NCBI RefSeq assembly: GCF_014652535.1
Contig: NZ_BMYZ01000003.1
Location: forward strand, 62,001 to 126,000
DNA length: 64,000 nt
Direction: 5' to 3'
Origin: Cellvibrio zantedeschiae
GTDB taxonomy: Bacteria > Pseudomonadota > Gammaproteobacteria > Pseudomonadales > Cellvibrionaceae
In this document: positions 27,567 to 36,968 of the stretch, one piece after another
How positions within the stretch are numbered: the first letter of the stretch is position 1
How the letters are laid out: each line of letters starts with the position of its first letter
Program-made: the position numbers and the translations under genes
The notes under the pieces: model-generated
The model's database searches: none
What the model was told of the DNA's origin: nothing
Seen by the model: only the letters and a program-made list of their open reading frames with translations

Positions 27567-29060
27567 ATGTCACTCGCCATTGTTTACACCCGCGCAAAAC
27601 TTGGGGTCAACGCCCCGTTCGTTACTGTTGAAGTTCATCTCTCTGCAGGTTTACCCAGCCTCTCAATTGTCGGCCTCCCGGAAGCAGCCGTTAAAGAGAG
27701 TAAGGATCGGGTCCGCAGCGCCATTCTGAATAGCCATTTAGAATTTCCCGCACGACGAATCACCGTAAATCTGGCTCCCGCAGATCTACCAAAAGAAGGT
27801 GGGCGTTTTGATCTGGCCATAGCTTTAGGAATTCTCGCAGCCTCCGGTCAAATTCCCACCGCAGCACTCAAGAAATACGAATTTTTGGGAGAGCTAGCGC
27901 TTTCGGGAGAACTTCGTTCGGTCAGTGGTGCCTTGCCAGCTGCACTCGCCTGCGCCGAGCATCAACGCGAACTGATTATCGCTAACCAAAGCGCTAGCGA
28001 AGCTGCCCTAAGTACCAGTTCAAGGGTTTTCGGAGCCAAAAGCTTGCTGCAAGTCTGTGCCCATTTGCATGATCGGGAGCATCTATTTCAGGCCAGTGCC
28101 CCCGAAGCACTCGATTTGGAACACCTTACCGACATGCAGGATGTTAAGGGTCAGGCGCAAGCCAAGCGTGCATTGGAAATAGCCGCCAGCGGCGGCCATA
28201 ATTTATTGTTCTTCGGCCCTCCGGGCACAGGTAAAACCATGCTCGCCAGCCGCTTGCCCGCTATTTTGCCGCGCCTGAGTGAGCAGGAAATGCTGGAGGT
28301 TGCTGCGGTCTATTCAGTAGCATCGCAAAGCCCGCATCAATCCTGGCGCACCCGTCCTTTTAGATCGCCCCATCACACAGCTTCTGCAATTGCACTTGTC
28401 GGCGGAGGAAGCAATCCCAAACCGGGGGAAATTTCGCTCGCCCATTGTGGTGTGTTATTTTTGGATGAATTGCCGGAATTTCATCGTCAGGTTTTGGAAG
28501 TTTTGCGCGAGCCTTTAGAGAGCGGCGAAGTGCGAATATCGCGTGCAAAAACCCAAGCTACTTTTCCGGCAAGATTTCAATTGATCGCGGCAATGAATCC
28601 GTGCCCCTGCGGATATTTTGGCAACAATGATGATCGCTGCCGCTGCACACTTGATCAAGTCCGTCGCTATCGTGATCGCATTTCCGGGCCAATGTTGGAT
28701 CGCATCGATATGCATGTCCCAGTTCGTGCGTTACGCCAAGGCGAATTGCATAGCAAAAGCGATGGCGAAAGTAGCACGCATATTCGCGAACGTGTTGAAC
28801 AAACACGCGTACGCCAACTCGAACGGCAAGGCAAAGCCAACAATTTATTAAGCGCGCCAGAGCTGGAAAAATATTGTGAACTAAAAGACTGCGACAAAGC
28901 TTTACTAGAGCACGCCATTCATAAGATGGGACTCTCGACTCGCGCCTACCATCGCGTACTAAAAGTCGCACGCACTTTGGCAGACATGCAAAACAAATCG
29001 CAACCCGACACTGAAAATATCAGCGAGGCATTGAGTTATCGCACACTTGATCGACAGTAA
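27567..29060 (+). CDS. comM: ComM/YifB AAA+ ATPase, Mg chelatase-related
   Basis: ComM is a hexameric AAA+ branch-migration helicase that helps integrate DNA during natural transformation. The 497 residues comprise an N-terminal Lon-protease-like domain (LGVNAPFVTVEVHLS to about 175), the AAA+ core with Walker A FFGPPGTGKTML near 217-224, HHTASAIALVGGG, Walker B LFLDELPEF, the CPCGYFG cysteine cluster, and a C-terminal lid with LSTRAYHRVLKVARTLADM. All motifs are intact. The last 41 bp overlap the 3' end of the convergent GGDEF-EAL gene. Confidence 0.95.
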   Translation: MSLAIVYTRAKLGVNAPFVTVEVHLSAGLPSLSIVGLPEAAVKESKDRVRSAILNSHLEFPARRITVNLAPADLPKEGGRFDLAIALGILAASGQIPTAALKKYEFLGELALSGELRSVSGALPAALACAEHQRELIIANQSASEAALSTSSRVFGAKSLLQVCAHLHDREHLFQASAPEALDLEHLTDMQDVKGQAQAKRALEIAASGGHNLLFFGPPGTGKTMLASRLPAILPRLSEQEMLEVAAVYSVASQSPHQSWRTRPFRSPHHTASAIALVGGGSNPKPGEISLAHCGVLFLDELPEFHRQVLEVLREPLESGEVRISRAKTQATFPARFQLIAAMNPCPCGYFGNNDDRCRCTLDQVRRYRDRISGPMLDRIDMHVPVRALRQGELHSKSDGESSTHIRERVEQTRVRQLERQGKANNLLSAPELEKYCELKDCDKALLEHAIHKMGLSTRAYHRVLKVARTLADMQNKSQPDTENISEALSYRTLDRQ

Positions 29061-30756
29061 TGCCTGATTCATATTGCTGCAAGGTATTACATAAATCTTC
29101 AAGCGATTGTGGTGGCGCAAAATAAAAACCTTGCATTTGGTTGCAGCCAGATTCATGCAGCCAGCGTTTTTGTTCGAGGGTTTCAACACCCTCAGCCACT
29201 ACAATTTTACCCAGGTTATGCGCAAGATTAATCATGGCGGCTACCAAGCGACGATCACTCGCGCTGCGCTGTAATTCCGACATTAATCGCGAAGCCAATT
29301 TCACCGAACTAATAGGCAGGCGCTGCAAATGTAAAAATGATGAGCTGCCAGTGCCGAAATTATCCAGCGCGAAATTAATTCCAAAAAATGCGAGCGGCCG
29401 CATACATAGACTTACTAAATCAATATTTTCCATAAAGGAAGATTCAGTTAGCTCGAATTCGACATCGCCCGCCTGAACGTCATAATCTTCAAAAATACTC
29501 GCTATTTCCTGTACCAAACGCTCATCTTTAAATTGACGCATGGAAATATTGATTGACATGGTAATAGTATTACCGAAGCGCGCGTGGATAACTTTTAAAT
29601 CATTACAGGCCTGGCGAATAGCCCAATAACCTATTGCCGTAATTAATCCGGTGTCTTCCGCTGCCGCTATAAAATCACCCGCATTTAAAACACCCACATC
29701 AGGATTATCCCAACGCAAGAGTGATTCAACGGCAACAATTTTCTGCGTTTCCACATCAACTCGCGGTTGATATTGCAAAAAGAATTGATTTTTTTTCAGC
29801 GCCTTACGCAGATTGGATTCCATCCGCAATTGTCGACGCACATTTTTATTCATGGCGTCGGTAAAGAAACAAAAGCTACTACCTTCTTCCTGCTTTGCTT
29901 TATACATCGCCATGTCGGCATTTTTCAGCAAACTATCTGCATCGCGCCCGGCTTGCGGATAAATCGCAATACCAATACTGCAACCCACCACAACTTCATA
30001 GCCATTAATTTCTGCTGGCTCTGATAAGAGTGCGATAATTTTTTCAGCAATGTGCGCAACATCCGTATGGTTTTCAATGTGCGATAACAACAGGGTAAAT
30101 TCATCACCGCCCATGCGTGCTACCGAATCACTGCGACGCATACAGGCGCTCAAGCGTTCTGCACAGATGCGAATAATTGCGTCGCCTGCATCGTGACCAA
30201 AGTTATCATTCACTTGTTTAAAACCGTTGAGATCGATAAACAACAAAGCAAACGATGTTTTATCGCGGTTAGCTAAATGAAGGACATGTTCCAAGCGGTC
30301 ACGAAATAAAATTCGATTGGGAATATCAGTGAGCTGATCGTAATGCGCAAGGCGAGCAAGATATATTTCAGTTTGTTTACGTTCGATGGCGTAGCGCAGA
30401 GTGCGCTCTAGCAATTGATGATCAATCTGGCCTTTAATAAGATAGTCGGAAGCGCCGGTGCGAATTACATCCCGGTCGACTTCAATTTCCATCTCGTCGG
30501 TCATAATAACGATGGGGGTTTTATTGGCTTGGACTTTCACACTATTGAGCAGATCGCGAGCACTCAAATCGCCCCAATAGAAGTCGAGCAGAACAACATC
30601 AAACTCATTGGATAAAATTTTAGGGGCAGCCGTCTCCAGCTGATCACACCAAACCAGTTCGTAGTTGACGTTACGCACTTGTGACAAAATGTCAGCAATT
30701 AACAAATACTCGCCGTGCTCTCGGTCAATAAATAAAATTTTTATGGTTTTTTCCAT
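29020..30756 (-). CDS. REC-GGDEF-EAL response regulator with degenerate EAL domain
   Basis: The 578 residues form a receiver domain (1-120, acceptor Asp58), a GGDEF domain (about 135-305) and an EAL domain (315-560). The GGDEF motif (216-220) and the upstream RxxD inhibitory site (207-210) are intact, so c-di-GMP synthesis is plausible. The EAL half has ESL instead of EAL (344-346), DN instead of DD in LDNFGTG (465-466), and KLA instead of KID, so phosphodiesterase activity is doubtful; it may bind c-di-GMP instead. No membrane segment is present. It stands alone, facing comM, and its partner kinase is not adjacent. Confidence 0.93.
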   Translation of the reverse strand: MEKTIKILFIDREHGEYLLIADILSQVRNVNYELVWCDQLETAAPKILSNEFDVVLLDFYWGDLSARDLLNSVKVQANKTPIVIMTDEMEIEVDRDVIRTGASDYLIKGQIDHQLLERTLRYAIERKQTEIYLARLAHYDQLTDIPNRILFRDRLEHVLHLANRDKTSFALLFIDLNGFKQVNDNFGHDAGDAIIRICAERLSACMRRSDSVARMGGDEFTLLLSHIENHTDVAHIAEKIIALLSEPAEINGYEVVVGCSIGIAIYPQAGRDADSLLKNADMAMYKAKQEEGSSFCFFTDAMNKNVRRQLRMESNLRKALKKNQFFLQYQPRVDVETQKIVAVESLLRWDNPDVGVLNAGDFIAAAEDTGLITAIGYWAIRQACNDLKVIHARFGNTITMSINISMRQFKDERLVQEIASIFEDYDVQAGDVEFELTESSFMENIDLVSLCMRPLAFFGINFALDNFGTGSSSFLHLQRLPISSVKLASRLMSELQRSASDRRLVAAMINLAHNLGKIVVAEGVETLEQKRWLHESGCNQMQGFYFAPPQSLEDLCNTLQQYESGITVDQVCDNSMPR

Positions 30757-31011
30757 AACCTCACATGCCCTTCAACCCGGTTTGATTGAACTGAAGGGGA
30801 ACTCTCCACTCTCTATTTATACTTGTACTCTTTGTCGCGCCAAGCAAACTTTACACCCTGCTTTCGCGAGAATAAATAAGATTTGATCACATATAACAAA
30901 CAAAGACGCTTAAATTATTTTTAAAAGTATAGGTTATAAAAAAACGAGTAATTGCATCGTCAGCGGCGATTGTTACAATAGCCGCCCTTTCCTATTGATA
31001 GCCAAACCAAC

Positions 31012-33030
31012 GTGAATCAGCTCAACCCCCGCCAACAAGAAGCCGTGCTTTACATTGACGGTCCATGCCTCGTGCTGGCTGGTGCGGGCAGCGGTAAAAC
31101 CAGCGTGATCACCCGTAAAATCGCCTACCTGATTCAGCAGTGCGAAATTCCTGCACGCCACATCGCCGCCCTCACCTTCACCAACAAAGCGGCACGCGAG
31201 ATGAAAGAGCGTGTGAGCAATTTGGTGCGGGGTAGCGCCGCGAAAGGTTTAACTGTTTCAACCTTTCACAATCTTGGCTTAAATATTATTCGGCGCGAAT
31301 ACAAGAGCCTTGGCTTTAAACCCGGCTTCTCCATTTTTGATGCCGAAGATGCACGCTCATTATTAAAAGAATTAATGCTAAAAGACGGCGACCTCGATAG
31401 CGACCATTTGAATTTGGTACAAAACCAAATTTCAAATTGGAAAAATGATTTAATCACCCCCAAACGAGCATTGGAGTTAGCGCAAAGTCCAGGCGAACAA
31501 ACTATAGCCTTGGTATATCAACAATATAATCAAGCACTTCGCGCATACAATGCTGTCGATTTTGATGATTTGATTTTAATTCCTGTGGACCTATTTCGGC
31601 AGCACAGCGAAATACTTTTGCGCTGGCAGAAAAAAATTCGCTATTTATTAGTGGATGAATATCAAGACACCAACTCTAGTCAATATCTATTGGTGCAATT
31701 GCTGGTCGGTAACCGCGGCGCGTTAACGGTGGTGGGTGATGACGATCAATCAATTTATGCATGGCGTGGCGCGCGGCCAGAAAATATGGCGCAACTGAAA
31801 GTCGACTATCCGCAACTGCGCCTGATCAAGCTCGAACAGAATTATCGTTCCACCAGTCGCATTCTGCGCGTTGCTAACCATTTAATTGCAAATAACCCAC
31901 ACGAATTTGATAAGGCGCTGTGGAGTGAAATGGGCTTGGGCGACCCTATCCGCGTGGTGCGCTGCGCAAATGAAGATGCTGAAGCTGAGCGCGTTGCCAC
32001 CGAAATTTTGACCCAGCGCTTGCGTAAACAAAATAAATTTCGCGATTACGCTGTGCTCTACCGAGGCAATCATCAATCGCGGTTGCTGGAAATGAAATTA
32101 CAGCAACACCAGATTCCCTACAAAATCAGCGGCGGCTCCTCATTTTTCGCCAAGACCGAAATTAAAGACATAATGGCGTATTTGCGTTTATTGGTTAATC
32201 CCGATGATGACAACGCATTTTTACGCATCGTCAACACCCCGCGCCGCCACATAGGCACCAGCACACTGGAAGCTCTCGGCAGCTACGCGAGCCAACGCCA
32301 AATCAGTTTGTTCGCAGCCTTGGATGAAGTGGGCCTCCACAGCCATATCCCCGAAAAAAATCTAGAGCGCTTATTACGTTTTTCGCAGTGGATGAAACAG
32401 GTTGCCCTCAACTGCACAACCAATGACCCCATCGCCGGTGTGCGCGAGATGATTGATGACATCGATTATGTGGGCTGGATGCATCAAAACTCGCCCAGCA
32501 GCAAAGCCGCCGAAAAACGTATTGAAAACGTCTTTTATCTGGTCGAATCCCTACAAAAAAGCTTGGACAAAACTGCCGACGACGATGAAGACGACGAAAA
32601 ACGCATTCAAGATGCCATCGCTAAATTAGTATTGCGAGATTTGCTTGAGCGCCAGGAAGAGGAAGATGAAAGCGACCAAGTACAGTTAATGACCCTGCAC
32701 GCATCCAAAGGCCTGGAGTTTCCGCACGTGTTTATGGTGGGCATGGAAGAGGATTTACTACCGCACCGCAATAGCATCGACGATAACAATATTGAAGAGG
32801 AGCGCCGCCTGACTTACGTGGGAATCACTCGCGCGCAAAAAACCTTGACCATGACGCTAGCTGGCAAGCGCAAACAGTTTGGCGAACACAGCCCAACTAC
32901 GCCCAGCCGTTTTTTGGACGAACTACCAAAAGAAGATGTTGAACACGAAGGATTTGGCGAACACAACCCGGAAAAAAACACAGCGCAAGGAGCGGAAACA
33001 CTGTCCAGCCTACTGAATTTGTTTGATTAA
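31012..33030 (+). CDS. rep: ATP-dependent DNA helicase Rep
   Basis: Rep is a superfamily 1A 3'-5' helicase that clears proteins ahead of the replisome. The 672 residues match Rep length. Motifs seen are LNPRQQEAV, Walker A AGAGSGKTSV (about 23-32), FTNKAAREM, DEYQDTN, VVGDDDQSIYAWRGA, LEQNYRST, LMTLHASKGLEFPHVF and YVGITRAQKTL. It lacks the C-terminal Tudor-like tail of UvrD, which separates the two paralogues in this window. The start is a GTG at 31012. It is monocistronic. Confidence 0.96.
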   Translation: MNQLNPRQQEAVLYIDGPCLVLAGAGSGKTSVITRKIAYLIQQCEIPARHIAALTFTNKAAREMKERVSNLVRGSAAKGLTVSTFHNLGLNIIRREYKSLGFKPGFSIFDAEDARSLLKELMLKDGDLDSDHLNLVQNQISNWKNDLITPKRALELAQSPGEQTIALVYQQYNQALRAYNAVDFDDLILIPVDLFRQHSEILLRWQKKIRYLLVDEYQDTNSSQYLLVQLLVGNRGALTVVGDDDQSIYAWRGARPENMAQLKVDYPQLRLIKLEQNYRSTSRILRVANHLIANNPHEFDKALWSEMGLGDPIRVVRCANEDAEAERVATEILTQRLRKQNKFRDYAVLYRGNHQSRLLEMKLQQHQIPYKISGGSSFFAKTEIKDIMAYLRLLVNPDDDNAFLRIVNTPRRHIGTSTLEALGSYASQRQISLFAALDEVGLHSHIPEKNLERLLRFSQWMKQVALNCTTNDPIAGVREMIDDIDYVGWMHQNSPSSKAAEKRIENVFYLVESLQKSLDKTADDDEDDEKRIQDAIAKLVLRDLLERQEEEDESDQVQLMTLHASKGLEFPHVFMVGMEEDLLPHRNSIDDNNIEEERRLTYVGITRAQKTLTMTLAGKRKQFGEHSPTTPSRFLDELPKEDVEHEGFGEHNPEKNTAQGAETLSSLLNLFD

Positions 33031-33127
33031 CCCCCCGCAAGTCTAGATGTCGACTTACTTTACACCGAAACCCTACCAATGCAGCCAAAAACACACCAAC
33101 ATTTTGATTTTAAAAGAATTATGTCAG

Positions 33128-33145
33128 TTGGCTCATCACTTGCAT
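33128..33145 (+). promoter_or_regulatory. Near-consensus sigma-54 promoter of the PEP-CTERM gene
   Basis: TTGGCTCATCACTTGCAT matches TGGCAC-N5-TTGCA at all but one defined position and has GG-N10-GC spacing. The predicted start is near 33155, leaving an 80-nt leader. Confidence 0.75.
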
Positions 33146-33155
33146 CATAAAGACC

Positions 33156-33206
33156 ACTAGTGTGAACTAGTTCAAACAATCGACCCAACTAGTGTGAACT
33201 AGTTCA
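33156..33206. repeat. Two identical 19-bp repeats, 32-bp period, over the predicted start
   Basis: ACTAGTGTGAACTAGTTCA occurs at 33156-33174 and at 33188-33206. Each copy holds the perfect palindrome GAACTAGTTC. They begin at the predicted transcription start and run into the leader, so they could be operators or an RNA element. Confidence 0.9.
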
Positions 33207-33233
33207 GATTTTTAACTCAAGGAGTCTTTACAG

Positions 33234-33827
33234 ATGAAAACTCAATTTAAATTGTTAGCAGGTCTTGTACTCGGCGCTGCAGCTTCAATGGCAAACGCTG
33301 ACGCTATTCCATATCCAAATGTTGGTACCCCAGCACCAGCCAATACTTTCCATGCTGCCAGCACTGGCAACATTTCAGCTTACTTTTTCGGCTCTAGCGC
33401 AAGCTATGTAAGCCGTATTGGCTTGAAGGTAAATGGCGTTGATACTGGCATCTACGGTTTAACCAACAACGTTTCTCACTACGGCAACTCAATAAGCTTC
33501 GGCAATGTTAACTCAGGCGATACACTGGAATTCGTGTTGCAAGTATTGTCAATCAATAACAGCTGGTACTCTGTTCCAGTGCACAACACTGACAAGAAAA
33601 ACCATACCTACGCGACTTCATTCAGCGGTGGTAGCGATATCCATGGCCACAGCATCGTTCCAGGCACTTACATCGCGTTCGAAGATCTTTTCAATCTAGG
33701 CGACCTTGATTATAACGATCACCAATTCGTATTTACCAACGTTGCAGTTCCAGAACCAGCAGGCTTAGTACTGTTGGGCTTGGGCTTGGTAGCTCTTGGC
33801 GCTGCTCGTAGACGTGCTGCCAAGTAA
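33234..33827 (+). CDS. PEP-CTERM sorting-domain exported protein
   Basis: This 197-residue exported protein has a Sec signal peptide (about 1-23, ending MANADA). The C-terminal tail follows the PEP-CTERM pattern: VPEPAGLVLLGLGLVALG, then ARRRAAK. The exosortase is expected to cleave at this tail. The mature part is rich in G, S, N and aromatic residues and carries EDLFNLGDLDYNDHQFVF, like the DUF4114-type region that often precedes PEP-CTERM tails. AAGGAG precedes the ATG. It is monocistronic between a sigma-54 promoter and a strong terminator. Function of the mature domain is unknown; a matrix or surface role is inferred from the system. Confidence 0.9.
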   Translation: MKTQFKLLAGLVLGAAASMANADAIPYPNVGTPAPANTFHAASTGNISAYFFGSSASYVSRIGLKVNGVDTGIYGLTNNVSHYGNSISFGNVNSGDTLEFVLQVLSINNSWYSVPVHNTDKKNHTYATSFSGGSDIHGHSIVPGTYIAFEDLFNLGDLDYNDHQFVFTNVAVPEPAGLVLLGLGLVALGAARRRAAK

Positions 33828-33863
33828 GTTAATTTGTCACCCATAATAAGGTGATAATTGTTT

Positions 33864-33894
33864 AAGCCAGCTCCCACAAGGAGCTGGCTTTTTC
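33864..33894 (+). terminator. Terminator of the PEP-CTERM gene
   Basis: The perfect 10-bp stem agccagctcc/ggagctggct with a 5-nt loop is followed by a run of five T. Confidence 0.93.
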
Positions 33895-34206
33895 ATTTGT
33901 ATGTCGAGATTTTAGCGGGTTCGCTACCATGGCCCACGCCTTGACTCGACACGCAATTCAGCTCGCCACAATACTTACGCCCGCCAAACCTCAGCTATAA
34001 GCTTGCTGTTACTCGCGCTCTGATTGAACTTCGAAAGCTACCCACCTCCCCTTTCCTCTAGCTGAACACTTCTGGCATCAATGTGCCTGACAATGAGGAG
34101 CAACGACTTCTTAGCTGCGCTTGTTAAAAATGCGCCTAACGACGAATACCTCCAAGCAATCCAACTTCGGTTGCCAGAAAGATTAACCAGACGGTAATGC
34201 GTCCAA
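33895..34206. other. Intergenic region with possible gene remnant
   Basis: No intact gene is visible in these 312 bases. The only coding-like signal is a short frame at 34093-34197 (separate entry). The rest carries scattered stops in all frames. Confidence 0.4.
34093..34197 (+). pseudogene. Possible remnant of a glutamate dehydrogenase N-terminus
   Basis: A 34-codon frame from ATG to TAA reads NDFLAALVKNAPNDEYLQAI, which resembles the N-terminal helix of NADP-glutamate dehydrogenases (pattern FL..V..RNP.E.EFLQAV). Then it diverges and stops. If real, it is a decayed gene fragment; a chance match in 20 residues cannot be excluded. Confidence 0.25.
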
Positions 34207-34237
34207 TAAAAAAGCCAGCATTAATGCTGGCTTTTTT
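34207..34237 (-). terminator. Terminator after the cytochrome gene
   Basis: A perfect stem aaaaagccagcat/atgctggctttttt lies 22 bp past the cytochrome stop; T-runs on both strands make it bidirectional. Confidence 0.9.
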
Positions 34238-34258
34238 ATTGGGCAGAGTAACGACAGC

Positions 34259-34675
34259 TTATTTACTGCCATCTACCATATATTTTACTGCGCCTTTAAT
34301 CTCATCATCGGAACAAGCAGCACATGTCCCTTTTGGTGGCATGCTGTTGAAGCCGCCGATAGCGTGCGTATAAAGAGTGTCCAAACCTTTGGCCGCACGA
34401 GGACCCCAATCGCCAGCATTACCGAACTTGGGCGCACCGAGCACACCAGTACCGTGACAAGTGGCACAAACGCTGCCATATAAATCCTTGCCTGACTTGG
34501 GGCCAGCAGATGCAGGCGCGGCTGGTGCTGCGGCGCAAGGCTCACCAGACATACAAACTTTACCCACAGGCGCAATGCGCTCTTTAACCGTATCGACGGC
34601 TTTGCTCTCGCTATAGGCAACTCCAGAAACAGCTACCAAGCCGGCAACCATCAACATTCCTAACAATTTTTTCAT
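34259..34675 (-). CDS. Cytochrome c5-like c-type cytochrome
   Basis: The product is a 138-residue exported monoheme cytochrome. After a signal peptide (LLGMLMVAGLVAVSGVAYS) and a Pro/Ala linker it has the heme-binding CATCH, followed by GVLGAPKFGNAGDWGPR and the axial Met loop GGFNSMPPKGTCAACSDDEI. The last part, including the CAAC disulfide pair, is the hallmark of the cytochrome c5 family. The frame extends 17 codons upstream, but the ATG at 34675 gives the signal peptide. It would carry electrons in the periplasm. It is transcribed away from prsK and is probably unrelated to the PEP-CTERM function. Confidence 0.92.
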   Translation of the reverse strand: MKKLLGMLMVAGLVAVSGVAYSESKAVDTVKERIAPVGKVCMSGEPCAAAPAAPASAGPKSGKDLYGSVCATCHGTGVLGAPKFGNAGDWGPRAAKGLDTLYTHAIGGFNSMPPKGTCAACSDDEIKGAVKYMVDGSK

Positions 34676-34911
34676 CGGGATCACGGTTTTTTCCTCATCG
34701 ATATTCTTTACGCAACTAAAGCGCACTTAAAGCTGGTGGCGATTTTCGAGTCTTTTCAACAGCTCGCGGGCATTATAGCCAAAAGTGTTCGCGATTGCTT
34801 ACCTCGATAACGAGCTTATTGAAGTCTAGCTCAGCTTCGCGACGGCGGTTTTGATCTGGATCGCCTCAATGTTATGCTTAAGCCGATAATAACTCCGGAA
34901 TCCGTCGATAT

Positions 34912-36960
34912 ATGGAATATGCAGAAGTCACCTTTACGGCTTACTTAAGTGCAGCTGTAATTTCTACCTTGCTTACCATTACCTATTTATACCAGTTCTG
35001 GCACCAGCAACGCGGTAGCGCTTTCGCCGTGGCAGCGACTATCAATACTTTTCATTTGGCCGCTATAGCGTTGTCTTTTTCGAACCATCATTTAACCACC
35101 AATTGGTTATTGTTTTTGGAGTGCTTGCATTACAACGTGTGGGTGCTTGCGATTGCATTGAGCTTACGCAAACACAGCAAGCAGCAGCACTTTCCGCGCA
35201 GCCTGCAAATTTTGTTCGGGATTGGCTGGCCGCTTACAGCGCTCATCTTTGTTTTCGCACTCGTAAACAATAAAACCATATTTGCCCTGACCCCCTGGTT
35301 TGCACTGAGCCTGGCAGTGATCAGCTTAGTGAGTGTTGAGCAGCTTTATCGTTACGCGGCCAGCAATGATCGCCAGATCAAACTGTTGTGCATGAACCTG
35401 GGCGCCATCTTTATTTACGATATCTATCTCTACACCCATGGCCTTATTTTCCAAGGGATTGATCCGCTGCTTTGGCAATCCCGCGCTGCCGTTGCAATTG
35501 CCACTTGTCTGTTTATGGCACTGGGCGGATTGGTGCCTTTGCAGCAATCCCAACGCACCGCCAACTTTAATATTTCCCGCCCCATTGCCTTTTACACCAC
35601 CTCTTTAATTGGTGTCGGACTTCTTATCACCTCCCTTTCTTTGGGTGGTTACTACGTGCGTCTTTACGGCGGCAACTGGGGAACGGTGATATACAGCTTC
35701 GTGCTGGTTGCGGCGGTAATGATCATCGCCATGGTTTTTGTATCGAGCAGCTTGCGCTCTCGCCTGTCGGTATTAATTAATAAACACCTGTTCCGCCATA
35801 AGTACGATTATCGCAGCGAATGGTTGCGCATCATCAATTATCTCGCGCAACCGGCGGAAGCCAGCGAAGTTAACCAACGCGCCTTCTTTGCAGTGGCCTC
35901 TACGACCAAAGCTCCTGGCGGTGCCATCTGGTTACTTAAGCAAGGGTTTTACGAGCCGGTTTATCAGGTGAATCTGCCTAGAGTAGTAGACCTGCAAGAG
36001 GAACCTGCTGATAGCCTCTTCTGCCAAGCCTTTCTGGATTTGGAATGGGTATATTTTCCCGATAGCGGTGATAACGAAGCACTTAGCCAAAACAACCACC
36101 TCTTGCCATATTGGGCTCGCAACTTTCCCAACTTATGGCTGATCTTTCCGCTGATCGTGGGCGAGGAGTTGGTGGGCTTTATGGCCTTAACCAAGCCCGT
36201 AGATGACACTGCTTTGACTTGGGAAGACTTGGACCTTCTCAAAACTATCGGCCGCCAAATTGCGAGCTACCTCAAGCGCCACCATCAGGCCGATCAGCTG
36301 GCCGAGGGCAAGCAATTCGACACCTATAACAAGCTGGTCGCCTTCATTATTCATGACCTCAACAATTTAATTGCGCAACAAGCCCTCATGGTCAAGAACG
36401 CGGAGAAACACAAAGACAACCCCGCCTTTGTGGAGGATGCGATCAAAACCATCAGCAATTCCGTAGATCGCATGAACAACCTTCTTAAAAAGCTGCGTCG
36501 CGACGAATCCGACTTGGTCAAATGCCTGAGTATGACCGAGGTTGTGGAAGTGGCCGTTTCCGAATGTCGCCGCAATAATCCGCAATTGACCAGCAGTATT
36601 GAAAAAGGAAAATACACGCTCAACGCTGATCAGGTGCGTTTGGTGATGACCATCACGAATTTCATCAAAAACGCTTTGGAGGCCACACCAACCGGCGGCA
36701 GAGTTCATGTTACACTCGCCTACAATAACAATCGGGCGGTGATTACCATTGAGGATAACGGCTCCGGCATGGACTGGGACTTTATCCACAATCGTTTGTT
36801 CAAGCCTTTTGAAACAACAAAATCTGGCAAGGGAATGGGTATAGGTGTTTACCTATCGCGTGAGTACATCAGTGAATTGGGCGGATCGCTCAACGTGATG
36901 AGTACCGTAGGCGAAGGCACCACAATCACCATCTCCCTCCCTTTGAATAAGATGGACTAA
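34912..36960 (+). CDS. prsK: PEP-CTERM system sensor histidine kinase PrsK
   Basis: The N-terminal half (1-280) of this 682-residue protein is an integral-membrane sensor with about eight helices. A GAF-like domain follows (300-455), then a kinase core with H481 in VAFIIHDLNNLI, an unusual H-box typical of the PrsK family, N box Asn587, DNGSG (615) and GKGMGIG (639). Prs stands for PEP-CTERM regulatory system: PrsK/PrsR genes are found together with exosortase A clusters. It sits 8 bp before prsR, so they are cotranscribed and probably form a two-component pair. The signal is unknown. Confidence 0.93.
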   Translation: MEYAEVTFTAYLSAAVISTLLTITYLYQFWHQQRGSAFAVAATINTFHLAAIALSFSNHHLTTNWLLFLECLHYNVWVLAIALSLRKHSKQQHFPRSLQILFGIGWPLTALIFVFALVNNKTIFALTPWFALSLAVISLVSVEQLYRYAASNDRQIKLLCMNLGAIFIYDIYLYTHGLIFQGIDPLLWQSRAAVAIATCLFMALGGLVPLQQSQRTANFNISRPIAFYTTSLIGVGLLITSLSLGGYYVRLYGGNWGTVIYSFVLVAAVMIIAMVFVSSSLRSRLSVLINKHLFRHKYDYRSEWLRIINYLAQPAEASEVNQRAFFAVASTTKAPGGAIWLLKQGFYEPVYQVNLPRVVDLQEEPADSLFCQAFLDLEWVYFPDSGDNEALSQNNHLLPYWARNFPNLWLIFPLIVGEELVGFMALTKPVDDTALTWEDLDLLKTIGRQIASYLKRHHQADQLAEGKQFDTYNKLVAFIIHDLNNLIAQQALMVKNAEKHKDNPAFVEDAIKTISNSVDRMNNLLKKLRRDESDLVKCLSMTEVVEVAVSECRRNNPQLTSSIEKGKYTLNADQVRLVMTITNFIKNALEATPTGGRVHVTLAYNNNRAVITIEDNGSGMDWDFIHNRLFKPFETTKSGKGMGIGVYLSREYISELGGSLNVMSTVGEGTTITISLPLNKMD

Positions 36961-36968
36961 ATACCCGC

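Noticed and set aside
34759-34911. Sigma-54 site before prsK
   Set aside because: No GG-N10-GC element with acceptable flanks was found.
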